Source of the DNA: Spartobacteria bacterium
GTDB taxonomy: Bacteria > Verrucomicrobiota > Verrucomicrobiia > Chthoniobacterales > UBA10450
Direction of reading: 5' to 3'
Assembly (NCBI GenBank): GCA_003169695.1
Contig: PNAS01000077.1
Location: forward strand, 1 to 64,000
Length of the DNA stretch: 64,000 nt
Shown here: in pieces, positions 1-10,534 of the stretch
Position numbering within the stretch: the stretch's first letter is position 1
How the letters are laid out: every line of letters begins with the position of its first letter
Made by a program: the position numbers and the translations under genes
Notes under the pieces: model-generated
What the model was told of the DNA's origin: nothing
Database searches by the model: none
What the model saw: the letters and a program-made list of their open reading frames with translations, nothing else

Positions 1-757
1 CGTATGCGAACGGCTCCGGATTCAAATCGGCCGGAGTATTCGTGTAAGCGCGCGTGCGCGTTGAAAGATAAGCGATCTTGATGTTAGAAAATTTGGTCTT
101 GAGATTGCGTAGGATGATTTCCAGATCGGACTGCAACATCTGCGCGTGCGCGGGGAACGCGCCGTAGTTGTTTGGATTTTTCAGCGCTTCCTTGAGCCAG
201 ACGACTTGCACCTGCTCCGGCGTGACGCCTGCCGCAATAAGTCGCAGATTGACTGTGAGCCACGTCATCGCGTTCGGATTGGTCCAATCCGGAGCGTCCT
301 GAGTGGCTTGCGCGCCATCTACAATAACCAGCTGCGGATCCTTCGCGGGATCAGCGTCGGCGCGCAACTTGAAGGCATGCGCGCCCTTGCTCGCGAATTC
401 CTGCGTCGCGTTCGACATACCGATTGAGATCATAACGATCTTGCCATTGGCCGAATCCGGATTGCCTAAGGCGTTCAATGGCTTTATCTGATCGGTAGCT
501 ATGGCGAGAGCTGCGGCGGCGTGTGCGGGAGGAGGCATATTGGAACCGGCAGGATACAGCCCCGCGGTGAAGCCTTGGTAGCTGCCGGGTCCCAAATCAT
601 TGAGCGGAATGTTGCCGGTGTGGGTGAGCGAACAGTCGGCGCGCAGAAGCGGGCCGGCCATAAGATTAAGCGCTGCGACAAACAACATTGCGCGCCAAAC
701 TGCGGGGCGTGAAAAGCGCGAACAAGAACAAACCGAGACTGAATTCCGAAGTGACAT
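1..757 (-). CDS. Putative exported protein of unknown function, truncated by the left window edge
   Basis: Hand translation of the minus strand gives one open frame to the edge: MSLRNSVSVCSCSRFSRPAVWRAMLFVAALNLMAGPLLRADCSLTHTGNIPLNDLGPGSYQGFTAGLYPAG...KIVMISIGMSNATQEF...NPEPFAY. Hydrophobic N-terminal stretch. Missing from the ORF track because it has no stop inside the window. Confidence 0.75.
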   Translation of the reverse strand, partial: MSLRNSVSVCSCSRFSRPAVWRAMLFVAALNLMAGPLLRADCSLTHTGNIPLNDLGPGSYQGFTAGLYPAGSNMPPPAHAAAALAIATDQIKPLNALGNPDSANGKIVMISIGMSNATQEFASKGAHAFKLRADADPAKDPQLVIVDGAQATQDAPDWTNPNAMTWLTVNLRLIAAGVTPEQVQVVWLKEALKNPNNYGAFPAHAQMLQSDLEIILRNLKTKFSNIKIAYLSTRTRAYTNTPADLNPEPFAY

Positions 758-985
758 TGGCAAACTAAGACTTCTCACATACAAACACCGAGTCCATCGA
801 GACGTTGTGTCTTTTGCTTGAACGCTGGAAGTTCAGCATTACTTCGCTACTTCGCAGCAGCTTTGAGACCGCGGGCTGAAGCTTCCATCATTTCCACAAA
901 TTACAAACTTCGATCGGACCCTTGGGAGAGGCCATGCCTTCGGGCGGTTAGAGTTTCTCAGCGCGCACAGGCGCGCTGGCTCCAG

Positions 986-3900
986 CTACTGAAGGAGATA
1001 AACCTCCACCAAACCGACGCCCGTTGTGTTCCCGACACCGCGCACAATCGCGGTATAGCTGCCGGGAACGAGCGTTTCGACTAGCGCTGATTCGCGATCA
1101 TCTGAGGGTTGAAGTCCGGTCGCTATGATCTGGCTTTGCTGCGAGTCTCTCCAGTCGTTGTTCGAGCGGACGACTACTCCATCGGAGTTCACCAGGTCCA
1201 GCGTTGGATCCTGCAGCGCTCCACTAATTCCGAAGTTGCTCAGGCTCGGCCCTATCGCGCGCACTACTATCGTCGCGATTTCCCCGTCAGGGGGGCCAAT
1301 GATCAACCCACCGATCATCACGTTGTCGCCGGTCTCGACAAATCCCCGCGTGCTGATGTTGGCTAACTTCGAATTCGCCGCCCGATCAAGGTCGTAGGCC
1401 TCCACCACTCCTATCCCGGTCGTATTGCCTTTGCCGCGCAGGATCGCCGTGTAACTACCGGGGGTCAGAGTCCGCACGATCGCACTTTCCAAATCATTGG
1501 TCGGCGCGATGCCAGTAGCCTCGATCTCGGCCTGCTGGTCCGTTTTCCAATTGTCGTTCATCACGAGCAAGGTGTTGCCTTGATATAGCTCCAGCGTGGG
1601 ATCCGCCAGCGCGCCGCTGAAGAAGGAGGCCAGCGAAGGTCCGATGCCGCGGAGGATCACCCTCTTTGGATCGGTCCCCGTGATAATAAAGCCGCCGATC
1701 AGCACGTTCTCCCCGGTTTGCACGCGCATGCGGGTGGCGATGTTGAGGAGCTGCGACGGGGCAGGTGTAGGTGTAGGCGTTGGCGTTGCTTCCGGGGTTG
1801 GAGTTGGAGTAGCCCTCGGTGTAGCTGTCGCCGTTGGGGTGGCGGTAGCTGTGGGAGTTGGTGAAGGTGTCGGCGTGGGTGCAACCGTAGGTGTGGCTGT
1901 GGGGGTTGGACTCGGCGTAGGTGTACCTGTCGCGCAGTTGGCAAAACTCCAATTGGAGCCATTGTTACCCGAATTGATGCCGCCAGGAACCGTGATCGCT
2001 GCGCTGCCCGCTTGATCTTTCACGTCAACATCGGTCATTGAAAAAGCTCCACTGCCCGACCACGCGCGTTGAGTGCCCAGGACGCTGGAACGAATCAGGA
2101 TCTTTGTCGTATCGCCGCAGGCAGTTCCGCCACCGTTTAGTCTGACTGTCCCGCTGTTTGAAACATCCAGGGTCAGCGTCAGGCCGCCGCTACCAGTGAA
2201 GTCGAACGTGCAGCCACCGTCGATCGTAAAGAGGCCCACGCCATTAAGCATCGTGCCGCTGACGGGTTTAACTGTGACGCTGTTAGCAAGATGAATATCG
2301 TTTCGCCCATTCGTGTTGTATGTGCCCGTGCCAGCCACATTTTGCATCGTGCCGACAACGCCATTGACGCCATTGAAGCGAACCTCAGCAAAGCCGACAC
2401 TGCTGACGACTGCCCCATTGTTCGTAAAGGTCGTGCCTTGAAAGAAGAGAAAGTTGTTGGCCGCGTCCAGGGTGCCTCCGCTTGGCACCGTCAAATTGCC
2501 GCTTTCGATGATGGTGCCGTTCTGGAGCAGTGTCGCCGCGCTATCGATCGTCACCTGGCCGAAGTTGCCGCTGCCCGTCGTGGTGCCGCTGACGGCTTCG
2601 AATGGCACGGTTGTGCTGCCGCCGAAATTGAGCGTCACGGGGCCGTGTGTTTGCAGCGCGCCGGCGCCCGAGATCGCGCCACTGTTGGTAATAGCTCCGT
2701 TATTGAAGACAAAGTTACTCGTCAGTGACAACGTACAGCCCCCTGCAATGAAAAAATTACGCACGCCACCAATAACTGTTCCGCTGGCTGGCGTGACGGT
2801 GGTGGCGTTGGCGGCGATGTGAATCTCCATCGGGTTTGAACCGCCAGGAGCATATAGTCCTGCGCCGGCAATGGTCTGCGTCGTAGTGGCCGTGCCGCCG
2901 ACGCCGACGAAGTCGATCTCCCCAAAGGTGTCCGTGGAATCGATGATTGAGCCGTTATTGGTGAAAGTCGTACCCTGGAATTCGAAGAAGTGATTAGTGT
3001 CCAACGTTCCGTTCACCACAAAATTGCCGTTTTCTGTTATGTTGGCGTTCTGGAGCAGTGTTGCACCGGGGTCGATAGTTACCTGTCCAAAGTTGCCGCT
3101 GCCGGTGGTGGTGCCACTGACCACTTCCAGCGGCGCAGTTGTGCTGCCGCCGGAATTGACCGTCACAGTGCCTTGTGTTTGCAGCGTACTGGCGCCGGAA
3201 ATCGTGCCGCTGTTGGTGATAGTTCCGTTCTTGAATACGAACGTAGTCGGCAGTGACAGGGTACTGCCCGCCGCAATCAGAAGAGGAGTCACGCCACCAA
3301 TGACCGTTCCGCTGGCAGGGGTGACGGTGGTACCGTTGATGACGTGGATGTCAACCAAAAAGGAGGCGCCGCCCGCGTAAGTGCCCGTCCCCGCGATGGT
3401 CTGCGTCGTACCAGCAGAGCCGCCGACGCCATTGAAGTCGATCTCTCCGTCGGTGGTTGTGCTACTGATGATTGAGCCGTTATTCGCAAAGGTTGCGCCC
3501 TGAAATTCCAAGAACTGATTTTGCATGTCCAACGTTCCGCCACTTACCACCGTCACATTGCCGTTTACTGTTACAGTGCTGTTCTGGAAGAGGGTCGCTC
3601 CGTTATCGATCGTCACCTTTCCAAAGTTGCCGCTGCCCATGGTAATACCACTGGCGGCTTCAAATGGCGCAGTTGTGCTGCTGCCGCCGAAACTGAGCGT
3701 CACAGGGCCTTGTGTTTGCAGCGTACCGGCACCGGAAATCGTGCCGCTGTTGGTCATAGTTCCGTTCTTGAATACGAGCGTATTCGGCAGTGACAACGTA
3801 CTGCCGCCCGCAATCAAGAGAGGAGTCACGCCACCGATAACCGTTCCGGCGGCAGGCGTGACGGTAGTACTGTTGATGATGTGGATGTCAATGATAAAGG

Positions 3901-4312
3901 AGGCGCCGCCCGCGTAAGTGCCCGTACCCGCGATGGTCTGCGTCGTGCCGGAAGCGGCGCCAACACCATTGAAGTCGATCTCCCCGTCGGTGCTCGTGCT
4001 ACTGATGATTGAGCCGTTATTGGTGAAGGTTGTACCCTCGAATTCGAAAAACTGATGGTTAGTGTCCAACGTGCCGTTCACCGTCAAGTTGCCCGTATGG
4101 CGCGTGGTATCAACTTTTACCGTCGTCCCGGTCGAGATCGTAATATTATCGCCTGCTCCTGGCACACAAGCGCAATCCCACGTAGCCGTATTATTCCAGT
4201 CACCCGACTGGATGCTTGAGACATTTGCGGCGTGGACGTGCCCTGACCACCCGAGTGCGATCGAGAATATTGGCAACGCCCACCACTTATTAAATCGGCG
4301 ATTTGCTTGCAT
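986..4312 (-). CDS. Large secreted repeat protein with TP-rich linker and twin C-terminal module
   Basis: ORF 986..4393. The likely start is the internal Met at 4312 ([28 protein letters not shown], signal-peptide-like). Repeats such as [19 protein letters not shown], a [12 protein letters not shown] linker, then two ~105-aa modules ([13 protein letters not shown]...; [13 protein letters not shown]...). Confidence 0.85.
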   Translation of the reverse strand: MQANRRFNKWWALPIFSIALGWSGHVHAANVSSIQSGDWNNTATWDCACVPGAGDNITISTGTTVKVDTTRHTGNLTVNGTLDTNHQFFEFEGTTFTNNGSIISSTSTDGEIDFNGVGAASGTTQTIAGTGTYAGGASFIIDIHIINSTTVTPAAGTVIGGVTPLLIAGGSTLSLPNTLVFKNGTMTNSGTISGAGTLQTQGPVTLSFGGSSTTAPFEAASGITMGSGNFGKVTIDNGATLFQNSTVTVNGNVTVVSGGTLDMQNQFLEFQGATFANNGSIISSTTTDGEIDFNGVGGSAGTTQTIAGTGTYAGGASFLVDIHVINGTTVTPASGTVIGGVTPLLIAAGSTLSLPTTFVFKNGTITNSGTISGASTLQTQGTVTVNSGGSTTAPLEVVSGTTTGSGNFGQVTIDPGATLLQNANITENGNFVVNGTLDTNHFFEFQGTTFTNNGSIIDSTDTFGEIDFVGVGGTATTTQTIAGAGLYAPGGSNPMEIHIAANATTVTPASGTVIGGVRNFFIAGGCTLSLTSNFVFNNGAITNSGAISGAGALQTHGPVTLNFGGSTTVPFEAVSGTTTGSGNFGQVTIDSAATLLQNGTIIESGNLTVPSGGTLDAANNFLFFQGTTFTNNGAVVSSVGFAEVRFNGVNGVVGTMQNVAGTGTYNTNGRNDIHLANSVTVKPVSGTMLNGVGLFTIDGGCTFDFTGSGGLTLTLDVSNSGTVRLNGGGTACGDTTKILIRSSVLGTQRAWSGSGAFSMTDVDVKDQAGSAAITVPGGINSGNNGSNWSFANCATGTPTPSPTPTATPTVAPTPTPSPTPTATATPTATATPRATPTPTPEATPTPTPTPAPSQLLNIATRMRVQTGENVLIGGFIITGTDPKRVILRGIGPSLASFFSGALADPTLELYQGNTLLVMNDNWKTDQQAEIEATGIAPTNDLESAIVRTLTPGSYTAILRGKGNTTGIGVVEAYDLDRAANSKLANISTRGFVETGDNVMIGGLIIGPPDGEIATIVVRAIGPSLSNFGISGALQDPTLDLVNSDGVVVRSNNDWRDSQQSQIIATGLQPSDDRESALVETLVPGSYTAIVRGVGNTTGVGLVEVYLLQ
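1755..1935 (-). repeat. Low-complexity Thr/Pro/Ala linker-coding repeat ([12 protein letters not shown]...)
   Basis: GT-rich 6-12 nt degenerate repeats on the + strand; encodes [57 protein letters not shown] on the minus strand. Confidence 0.85.
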
Positions 4313-4445
4313 AGTTTTACCCTTCACCAAGCAATGCGGAAAAACGGGCACCAAAACGGACATTGAGATTAAAAAAAGTTTCGCGAATTCCAAGAACGCG
4401 CTCTTTCTGGGAAAAACGTTTTAGACTCGGCGCCGATCGTCTCGG

Positions 4446-7091
4446 CTACTGAAGGTGATAAGCCTCCACCAGAGCTACGCCGGTCGTGTTCCCAACACCG
4501 CGCACGATCGCGGTGTAGTTGCCGGGAGCGAGCGTTTCGACTAGCGCTGATTCGCGATCATCTGAGGGTTGAAGTCCGGTCGCTATGATCTGGCTTTGTT
4601 GCGAGTCTCTCCAGTTGTTGTTCGAGCGGACGACTACACCATCGGAGTTCACCAGGTCCAGCGTTGGATCCTGCAGCGCTCCACTGATTCCGAAGTTGCT
4701 CAGGCTCGGCCCGATTGCGCGCACTACTACGGTCACGCTTGCCCCACCTGCAGGGCCGATGATCAACCCACCGATCATCACGTTGTCACCGGTCTCGACA
4801 AATCCCCGCGTACTGATGTTAGCCAGCTTCGAATTCGCCGCCCGATCAAGATCGTAGACCTCCACCACTCCTATCCCGGTCGTATTGCCTTTGCCGCGCA
4901 GGATCGCCGTGTAACTACCGGGGGTCAGAGTCCGCACGATCGCACTTTCCAAATCATTGGTCGGTGGAATGCCAGTAGCCTCGATCTCCGCTTGCTGGTC
5001 CGTTTTCCAGTTGTCATTCATTACGAGCAAGGTGCTTCCTTGGTAGAGCTCAAGCGTAGGATCCACTAGCGCGCCGCTGAAGAACTGGGCCAGCGAAGGT
5101 CCGATGCCGCGGATGATCACCCTCTTTGGATCGGTCCCCGTGACAATGAAGCCGCCGATCAGCACGTTATCCCCGGTTTGCACGCGCATGCGGGTGGCGA
5201 TGTTGAGGAGCTTGGATGGAGTAGCCGTTGGAGTTGCAGTTGGAGTTGCAGTTGGAGTCGGCGTAGGTGTACCTGTCGCGCAGCTGGCAAAACTCCAATT
5301 GGAGCCGTTGTTACCCGAGTCGACGCCGCCAGTAACCGTGATCGCTGCGCTGCCTGCTTGATCTCTTACGTCAAGATCCGTCATCAAAAAGGTTCCACCG
5401 CCCGCCCACGGACGCTGAACGCCCATGACGCTGGAGCGAATCAGGACCTTTGTCGCATCACCGCAGGCAGCGCCGCCCCCGTTGAATAAGATAGTGCCGC
5501 TGTTAGCGACATTACCGGATAACGTAAGCTGCCCCGTGCCAAGGTTCCTGAGCGTCGAGCCGCTGTCGATTGTGATAGCGCTCAGGCTGAGATTGCCATC
5601 CTGCATGACAGTCGTGGTGTTCGCGATATGCTCAGCCGTGCTGGTGGCATCGAACGAGCCGGCACTGGCGGCGACATGTTGTGTCGTGCCGCCGGCGCCG
5701 GCCACGCCGTTAAAGAAAAACTGGCCGCCGGGATTGCCGATGATCGAGCCGTTGTTGGTGAAGGTAGTGCCCTGAAAGAAGAGCAACTGGTTGTGCATGT
5801 CCAGCATTCCGCCGCCGGCCACTGTCAAGTCGCCGTTCGCTGTCAAGTTGCCGTTCTGTTGGAAGGTTGCGCCAAAGTCAATCGTCATCTTGCCAAGCAC
5901 GCCGCTGCCCATGGTGGTGCCACTGACGGCTTCGAATGGCGCAGTTGTGCTGTTGGTGTTGACCGTCACCGGGCCTTGCGTTTGCAGTATGCCGGCGCCG
6001 GAAATCAAACCACTGTTATTGATGGTGGTGCCGTTCTTGACCACCAGCGTATTGCTCAGCGACAGCGTGCCGCCGTTATCAATAATGAAGTTTTGCACGC
6101 CATCGATGACAGTTCCACTGGCTGTCGTGACTGTCGTTGTCGCTGTGATGTGCAAGTTCACCGGCCTGGTGAGATCATATGTGCCCGCGCCGGCCATTGC
6201 TTGCATGGTGCCGCCAGCGCCGGCCACGCCGTTAAAGAAAAACTGGCCGCCGGGATTGCCGATGATCGAGCCGTTGTTGGTGAAGGTAGTGCCCTGAAAG
6301 AAGAGCAACTGGTTGTGCATGTCCAGCATTCCGCCGCCGGCCACTGTCAAGTCGCCGTTCGCTGTCAAGTTGCCGTTCTGTTGGAAGGTTGCGCCAGAGT
6401 CAATCGTCATCTTGCCAAGCACGCCGCTGCCCATGGTGGTGCCACTGACGGCTTCCAACGGCGCAGTTGTGCTGTTGGTATTGACCGTCACCGGGCCTTG
6501 CGTTTGCAGTATGCCGGCGCCGGAAATCAAACCACTGTTATTGATGGTGGTGCCGTTCTTGACCACCAGCGTATTGCTCAGCGACAGCGTGCCGCCGTTA
6601 TCAATAATGAAGTTGTGCACGCCATCGATGACAGTTCCGCTGGCTGGCGTGACTGTCGTTGTCGCTGTGATGTGCAAGTCCACCGGCTTGGTGAGATCAT
6701 ATGTGCCCGCGCCGGCCATTGCCTGCATGGTGCCGCCAGCACCGGCCACGCCGTTAAAGAAAAACTGGCCGCCGGGATTGCCGATGATCGAGCCGTTGTT
6801 GGTGAAGGTACTGCCCTGAAAGAAGAGCAAGTTGTTCGTCATGTCCAGGGTGCCGTTGACCGTCAGGTCGGCACAAATTCGGTTACCATCCTCAGTGACG
6901 GTGTTGCCGTTCGAAATGATGACGTTATCACCGGCCCCGGGAACGCCCGCACCGCCCCACGTGGCGGAACTACCCCAGCTTCCGGACTGTGTGCTCGTGA
7001 AAGTCACCGCGTGGACGTGCCCTGAGCACACGATTGCGATCAGGAATATTGGCAACGCAAACCACTTACTGAGTCGCTGATTTGTTTTCAT
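4446..7091 (-). CDS. Paralogous secreted repeat protein with TP-rich linker and twin C-terminal module
   Basis: ORF 4446..7142. The likely start is at 7091 (MKTNQRLSKWFALPIFLIAIVCSGHVHA). N-terminus and C-terminal modules are very similar to the 986..4312 product. Confidence 0.85.
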   Translation of the reverse strand: MKTNQRLSKWFALPIFLIAIVCSGHVHAVTFTSTQSGSWGSSATWGGAGVPGAGDNVIISNGNTVTEDGNRICADLTVNGTLDMTNNLLFFQGSTFTNNGSIIGNPGGQFFFNGVAGAGGTMQAMAGAGTYDLTKPVDLHITATTTVTPASGTVIDGVHNFIIDNGGTLSLSNTLVVKNGTTINNSGLISGAGILQTQGPVTVNTNSTTAPLEAVSGTTMGSGVLGKMTIDSGATFQQNGNLTANGDLTVAGGGMLDMHNQLLFFQGTTFTNNGSIIGNPGGQFFFNGVAGAGGTMQAMAGAGTYDLTRPVNLHITATTTVTTASGTVIDGVQNFIIDNGGTLSLSNTLVVKNGTTINNSGLISGAGILQTQGPVTVNTNSTTAPFEAVSGTTMGSGVLGKMTIDFGATFQQNGNLTANGDLTVAGGGMLDMHNQLLFFQGTTFTNNGSIIGNPGGQFFFNGVAGAGGTTQHVAASAGSFDATSTAEHIANTTTVMQDGNLSLSAITIDSGSTLRNLGTGQLTLSGNVANSGTILFNGGGAACGDATKVLIRSSVMGVQRPWAGGGTFLMTDLDVRDQAGSAAITVTGGVDSGNNGSNWSFASCATGTPTPTPTATPTATPTATPSKLLNIATRMRVQTGDNVLIGGFIVTGTDPKRVIIRGIGPSLAQFFSGALVDPTLELYQGSTLLVMNDNWKTDQQAEIEATGIPPTNDLESAIVRTLTPGSYTAILRGKGNTTGIGVVEVYDLDRAANSKLANISTRGFVETGDNVMIGGLIIGPAGGASVTVVVRAIGPSLSNFGISGALQDPTLDLVNSDGVVVRSNNNWRDSQQSQIIATGLQPSDDRESALVETLAPGNYTAIVRGVGNTTGVALVEAYHLQ
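5690..6835 (-). repeat. In-frame tandem repeat, period 522 bp (174 aa), about 2.2 copies
   Basis: The paired antisense ORFs 5791..6297 and 6313..6819 are almost identical and exactly 522 bp apart. The protein repeats [34 protein letters not shown]...LTVAGGGMLDMHNQ. Confidence 0.9.
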
Positions 7092-7203
7092 AGTCTCGCC
7101 CTTCACCAAGCAATGCGGAAAAACGGGGCCGAAAACGGACATTGAGATCTAAAAAAGCTTCGCTTCCCTCGACGCAACGGGATAGAATTCTTCCAGAAAG
7201 AAA

Positions 7204-7785
7204 GTGGAAACACCCTTCAATCCCCAACCGCCGCACGATGTCACCCAGATCCTGAAGGATTGGAGTGAGGGCAGCGAAGATGCCTCGGCACGATTGATGC
7301 CCCTGGTTTACGAGGAACTGCGCCGCCTGGCGCGCGAATACCTGCGGCGCGAGCGCGGCGATCACACCCTCCAGGCGACCGCACTCGTGCACGAAGCCTA
7401 CCTCCGCATGGTGAACGAAAAAAGTGTGACCTGGAAAGACCGCGCGCATTTTTACGGAATCGCCGCCCGGTTGATGCGCCGCATTCTGGTCGATCACGCG
7501 CGCGCGCATAACGCAGCCAAGCGCGGTGGCCTGGAACAAAAATTTACCTTGGACGAAGCGCGCGATCTTCCGGCTCCGGGCGCTACGGATCTGGTCGCGC
7601 TCGACGGCGCACTCGAGAACTTTGCGAAAACGTACCCGCGCAAGAGCGAGGTCGTAGAGCTAAAATTTTTCGGCGGACTGGAAACGAATGAGATCGCGGA
7701 GGTCCTGCAAGTTTCGCAGAAGACCGTCCTGCGCGATTGGAGTTTTGCGAAGCTCTGGCTTTGCCGCGAGCTAAAAACAGCCTAA
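7204..7785 (+). CDS. ECF-type RNA polymerase sigma factor (ECF family commonly paired with Ser/Thr kinases)
   Basis: 193 aa, GTG start; LVYEELRRLAREYLRRER..TLQATALVHEAYLRM..., C-terminal HTH EIAEVLQVSQKTVLRDWSFAKLWL. Confidence 0.9.
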   Translation: METPFNPQPPHDVTQILKDWSEGSEDASARLMPLVYEELRRLAREYLRRERGDHTLQATALVHEAYLRMVNEKSVTWKDRAHFYGIAARLMRRILVDHARAHNAAKRGGLEQKFTLDEARDLPAPGATDLVALDGALENFAKTYPRKSEVVELKFFGGLETNEIAEVLQVSQKTVLRDWSFAKLWLCRELKTA

Positions 7786-7908
7786 TGAAGAGTGGGCCCG
7801 CAGATTTCCCAGATTGAAGAGGCACGAAACATAAATGTTGTAGTGCGGCACGCCGAAATTGTGTTTTCAAATTTCAGGGCAGGCCCATCGGCTGTCGGAT
7901 TTTAGGTT

Positions 7909-7932
7909 AGGCAACCGGTGCGGTTGCCCTAC
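7909..7932 (-). repeat. GTAG-headed palindrome (REP-like)
   Basis: Minus strand GTAG-GGCAACCG-CAC-CGGTTGCC-T; intergenic, between the sigma factor and the kinase. Confidence 0.6.
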
Positions 7933-7961
7933 AATCGTCACCATGGCCCATCGGATGACTA

Positions 7962-10451
7962 ATGATCCCGCCCGATAGAGCACAGCGTATCGCGGAAATC
8001 GTCGAGGAGGCGCTCGACCGCGAGCCGGCCGAGTGGCCCTCATTTTTTGAAGAATCGTGCGGTGACGACAAGATGCTGCGCGCCGAGGTGGAGTCCTTGC
8101 TTGGCTATCAAAAGGAAGCGACCGATTTCATTGAAGTACCCGCCTATCAGGGTAGCGCGGAGCTGCTGGCAGAGGAGAGCGGCGCGTTGAAGATCGGGGA
8201 ACTGTTTGTGGAATACAAGATTTTGTCTCTCCTGGGAGAAGGCGGCATGGGCGAAGTTTACCTGGCCGAAGATGCGAAGCTCGGCCGCAAGGTGGCAGTC
8301 AAGCTCGTGAAGCCCGGCTTTGGCCGCACAAATCTGATTCGCCACTTCCGCCAGGAGGAACGGATCCTGGCAGGCCTCAATCATCCCAACATCGCCCGCC
8401 TCTACGGCGGGGCTGTTAGCCAGGATGGCGTCCCGTATTTTGTCATGGAATACGTCGAGGGCGAGCGCCTTGATCATTACTGCGACGCACGGAAACTAAC
8501 AATCCCCGAGCGGCTGAAGCTCTTTCGCAAGATTTGTTCGGCCGTTTCCTACGCGCATCAACATCTCGTGATTCACCGGGATTTGAAGCCAGCCAACATT
8601 CGCGTCACAGCGGAAGGAGAGCCAAAGCTGCTCGATTTCGGAATTGCCAAACTGGTCGATCCGCAGACTGAGTCGATCGGCGAACCGACAATTACGTTAC
8701 AAAGCGTGATGACTCCGGAGTATGCAAGTCCGGAACAAGTGCGCGGTGAAGTCGTTACGACCACAACGGACACCTATAGTCTCGGCGTCGTTCTCTACGA
8801 ACTGCTCACCGGCCAACGCCCGCACCGAATCAAGAGCCGAAGGCTGGACGACGTTGCCCGTGCGATCAGCGAAGAGGAACCGCAGCGACCCAGCGCAACG
8901 CTGCCGAAACAGAATCAATTGTCGGTGATCCTAAATCCGAGATTGTTGCGCGGGGACCTCGACAACATCGTTTTGATGGCGATGCGCAAGGAGCCGTCGC
9001 GCCGTTATGTCTCCGTTGCGCAATTCTCCGAAGACATCCGACGGCACATCGAAGGCCTGCCAGTGGTCGCACGCAAAGACACGGTCGGTTATCGCAGCGC
9101 CAAATTTATCCGGCGGCATCGCGTCGCGGTCGCCGCAGCCCTTCTGGTCGTCGTGGCAGTCGTTGTGGGCTTGATCGCAGCGCTCTGGCAAGCCAGGCAG
9201 GCACGCGCCCAGCGCGATGTAACGCAACGCATCAACACTTTCTTGCAGGACATGCTCGGTGCCGCTGCACCCGAAGCGAAGGGTGTTGACGTCAAAGTGG
9301 TCGATGTCCTGAGCGAGGCTTCCAATCGCGCGAAAACAGAGTTGGCTAATCAACCGGAAGTAATGGCCGACGTTCTGATGACTCTAGGAAGAACTTACAT
9401 CTCTCTGGGTCAGTACCAACCGGCCGAGGCAAACCTGCGCGCCGCTCTCGCGGCGAGTTTGAAAGCCAATGGGGAATTGAATCCCACAACGGCTACAACC
9501 ATGGGTTGGCTGGGATTGGCCTTGGTTTATCGCAACAAGACCACAGAAGGCGAACGGATTTCACGCCAAGCGGTTGAACTCCAACGCAACCTCCATCCCC
9601 AGGGGAATGAAGACCTCGGCGTCGCCTTGTACGCTCTGGGGATGAATTTGATAAGTAAAAATGAACCGAAAGAAGCGCAACCGTTTCTAAAGGAAGCCTC
9701 AGAGCTTATCAAGAAGCACTTGGGTGGAACAAATGGCTATTACATGACTACGCTGGTCATGCTGGCGTTGGCACACGAAAAAGCGGGCGAAGTGGACGTG
9801 GCGGAGCCCCTTTATCGCCAGGCGATTGACCTGGGTGTCCGGGTAGAATCGCGTTACCGGATCTACCTGGCCCAGGCGCAATTTTACCTGGGACGCCTGC
9901 TGATAAACAAGGCAGCCTATCCCGAAGCGGAGATTCTGCTTCGGCAGAGCGAGACGATTTACCGAGAGGTCTTGGGAGGCGACACAAATAACAATGTCGG
10001 AGCGGTCAAGTCGAACCTGGGACTGCTTTACTTTCTCCAAGGGGACTACGCGAGAGCCGAGGACGAAGACAGGAAAGCTCTTGATTTACTTCGCAAATAT
10101 CTGGGGCCTGAACAGCCGTTGACCGCCAGCACCGCCGCCACTTTGGGACTAACTTTGACGCGGGACGGAAAGACCGAGGAAGGCGAGCCTTACTTGCGCG
10201 AAGCGCTCGCAATTCGAAAGAAGAGTCTGCCATCGGATAGCTTCATGATCCCCTCTACTGAGAGCGCACTTGGAGAATGTTTGACCGCACAGAAGCGTTA
10301 CGCAGAAGCCGAGCCTCTTCTGACTGACGGCTACAACGCGCTAAAATCTAAACTAAGCGATCAAGATCGCCGCGTCATCGAAGCCCGCCAGCGCTTGCTT
10401 AAACTCTATGAACTTTGGGGTAAGCCCGACCTGGCCGCTCGTTACCGTTAG
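7962..10451 (+). CDS. Ser/Thr protein kinase, transmembrane, with C-terminal TPR region
   Basis: GEGGMGEVYLAEDAKLGRKVAVK, VIHRDLKPANIRV, LLDFGIAK; TM segment VAAALLVVVAVVVGLIAALW; TPR-like repeats to the C-terminus. Confidence 0.93.
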   Translation: MIPPDRAQRIAEIVEEALDREPAEWPSFFEESCGDDKMLRAEVESLLGYQKEATDFIEVPAYQGSAELLAEESGALKIGELFVEYKILSLLGEGGMGEVYLAEDAKLGRKVAVKLVKPGFGRTNLIRHFRQEERILAGLNHPNIARLYGGAVSQDGVPYFVMEYVEGERLDHYCDARKLTIPERLKLFRKICSAVSYAHQHLVIHRDLKPANIRVTAEGEPKLLDFGIAKLVDPQTESIGEPTITLQSVMTPEYASPEQVRGEVVTTTTDTYSLGVVLYELLTGQRPHRIKSRRLDDVARAISEEEPQRPSATLPKQNQLSVILNPRLLRGDLDNIVLMAMRKEPSRRYVSVAQFSEDIRRHIEGLPVVARKDTVGYRSAKFIRRHRVAVAAALLVVVAVVVGLIAALWQARQARAQRDVTQRINTFLQDMLGAAAPEAKGVDVKVVDVLSEASNRAKTELANQPEVMADVLMTLGRTYISLGQYQPAEANLRAALAASLKANGELNPTTATTMGWLGLALVYRNKTTEGERISRQAVELQRNLHPQGNEDLGVALYALGMNLISKNEPKEAQPFLKEASELIKKHLGGTNGYYMTTLVMLALAHEKAGEVDVAEPLYRQAIDLGVRVESRYRIYLAQAQFYLGRLLINKAAYPEAEILLRQSETIYREVLGGDTNNNVGAVKSNLGLLYFLQGDYARAEDEDRKALDLLRKYLGPEQPLTASTAATLGLTLTRDGKTEEGEPYLREALAIRKKSLPSDSFMIPSTESALGECLTAQKRYAEAEPLLTDGYNALKSKLSDQDRRVIEARQRLLKLYELWGKPDLAARYR

Positions 10452-10470
10452 GTAAGAACGGTCCGGAGAT

Positions 10471-10495
10471 GTAGAGGCGCTTGTGCCAAGCGCCT
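10471..10495 (+). repeat. GTAG-headed palindrome (REP-like), same family as 50284..50308
   Basis: GTAGAGGCGCTTGTGCCAAGCGCCT; differs at one of 25 positions from the reverse complement of 50284..50308. Confidence 0.7.
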
Positions 10496-10534
10496 AGCCA
10501 GAGATTATCCGCCGGGCATATGCGCCTCCGTGCT

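Noticed and set aside
1596-2015. Gly/Val-rich ORF ([17 protein letters not shown]...)
   Set aside because: Antisense translation of the TP-rich linker DNA, not an elastin-like protein.
5628-7025. 465-aa plus-strand ORF (MLSRAGGIERAG...) with internal repeats
   Set aside because: Antisense shadow of the tandem repeat in the 4446..7091 secreted gene; no recognisable family, and the repeat pattern mirrors the true gene.
986-7142. CRISPR-like periodic repeats
   Set aside because: Period is ~520-540 bp, in-frame and protein-coding; no short repeat/spacer structure anywhere in the window.
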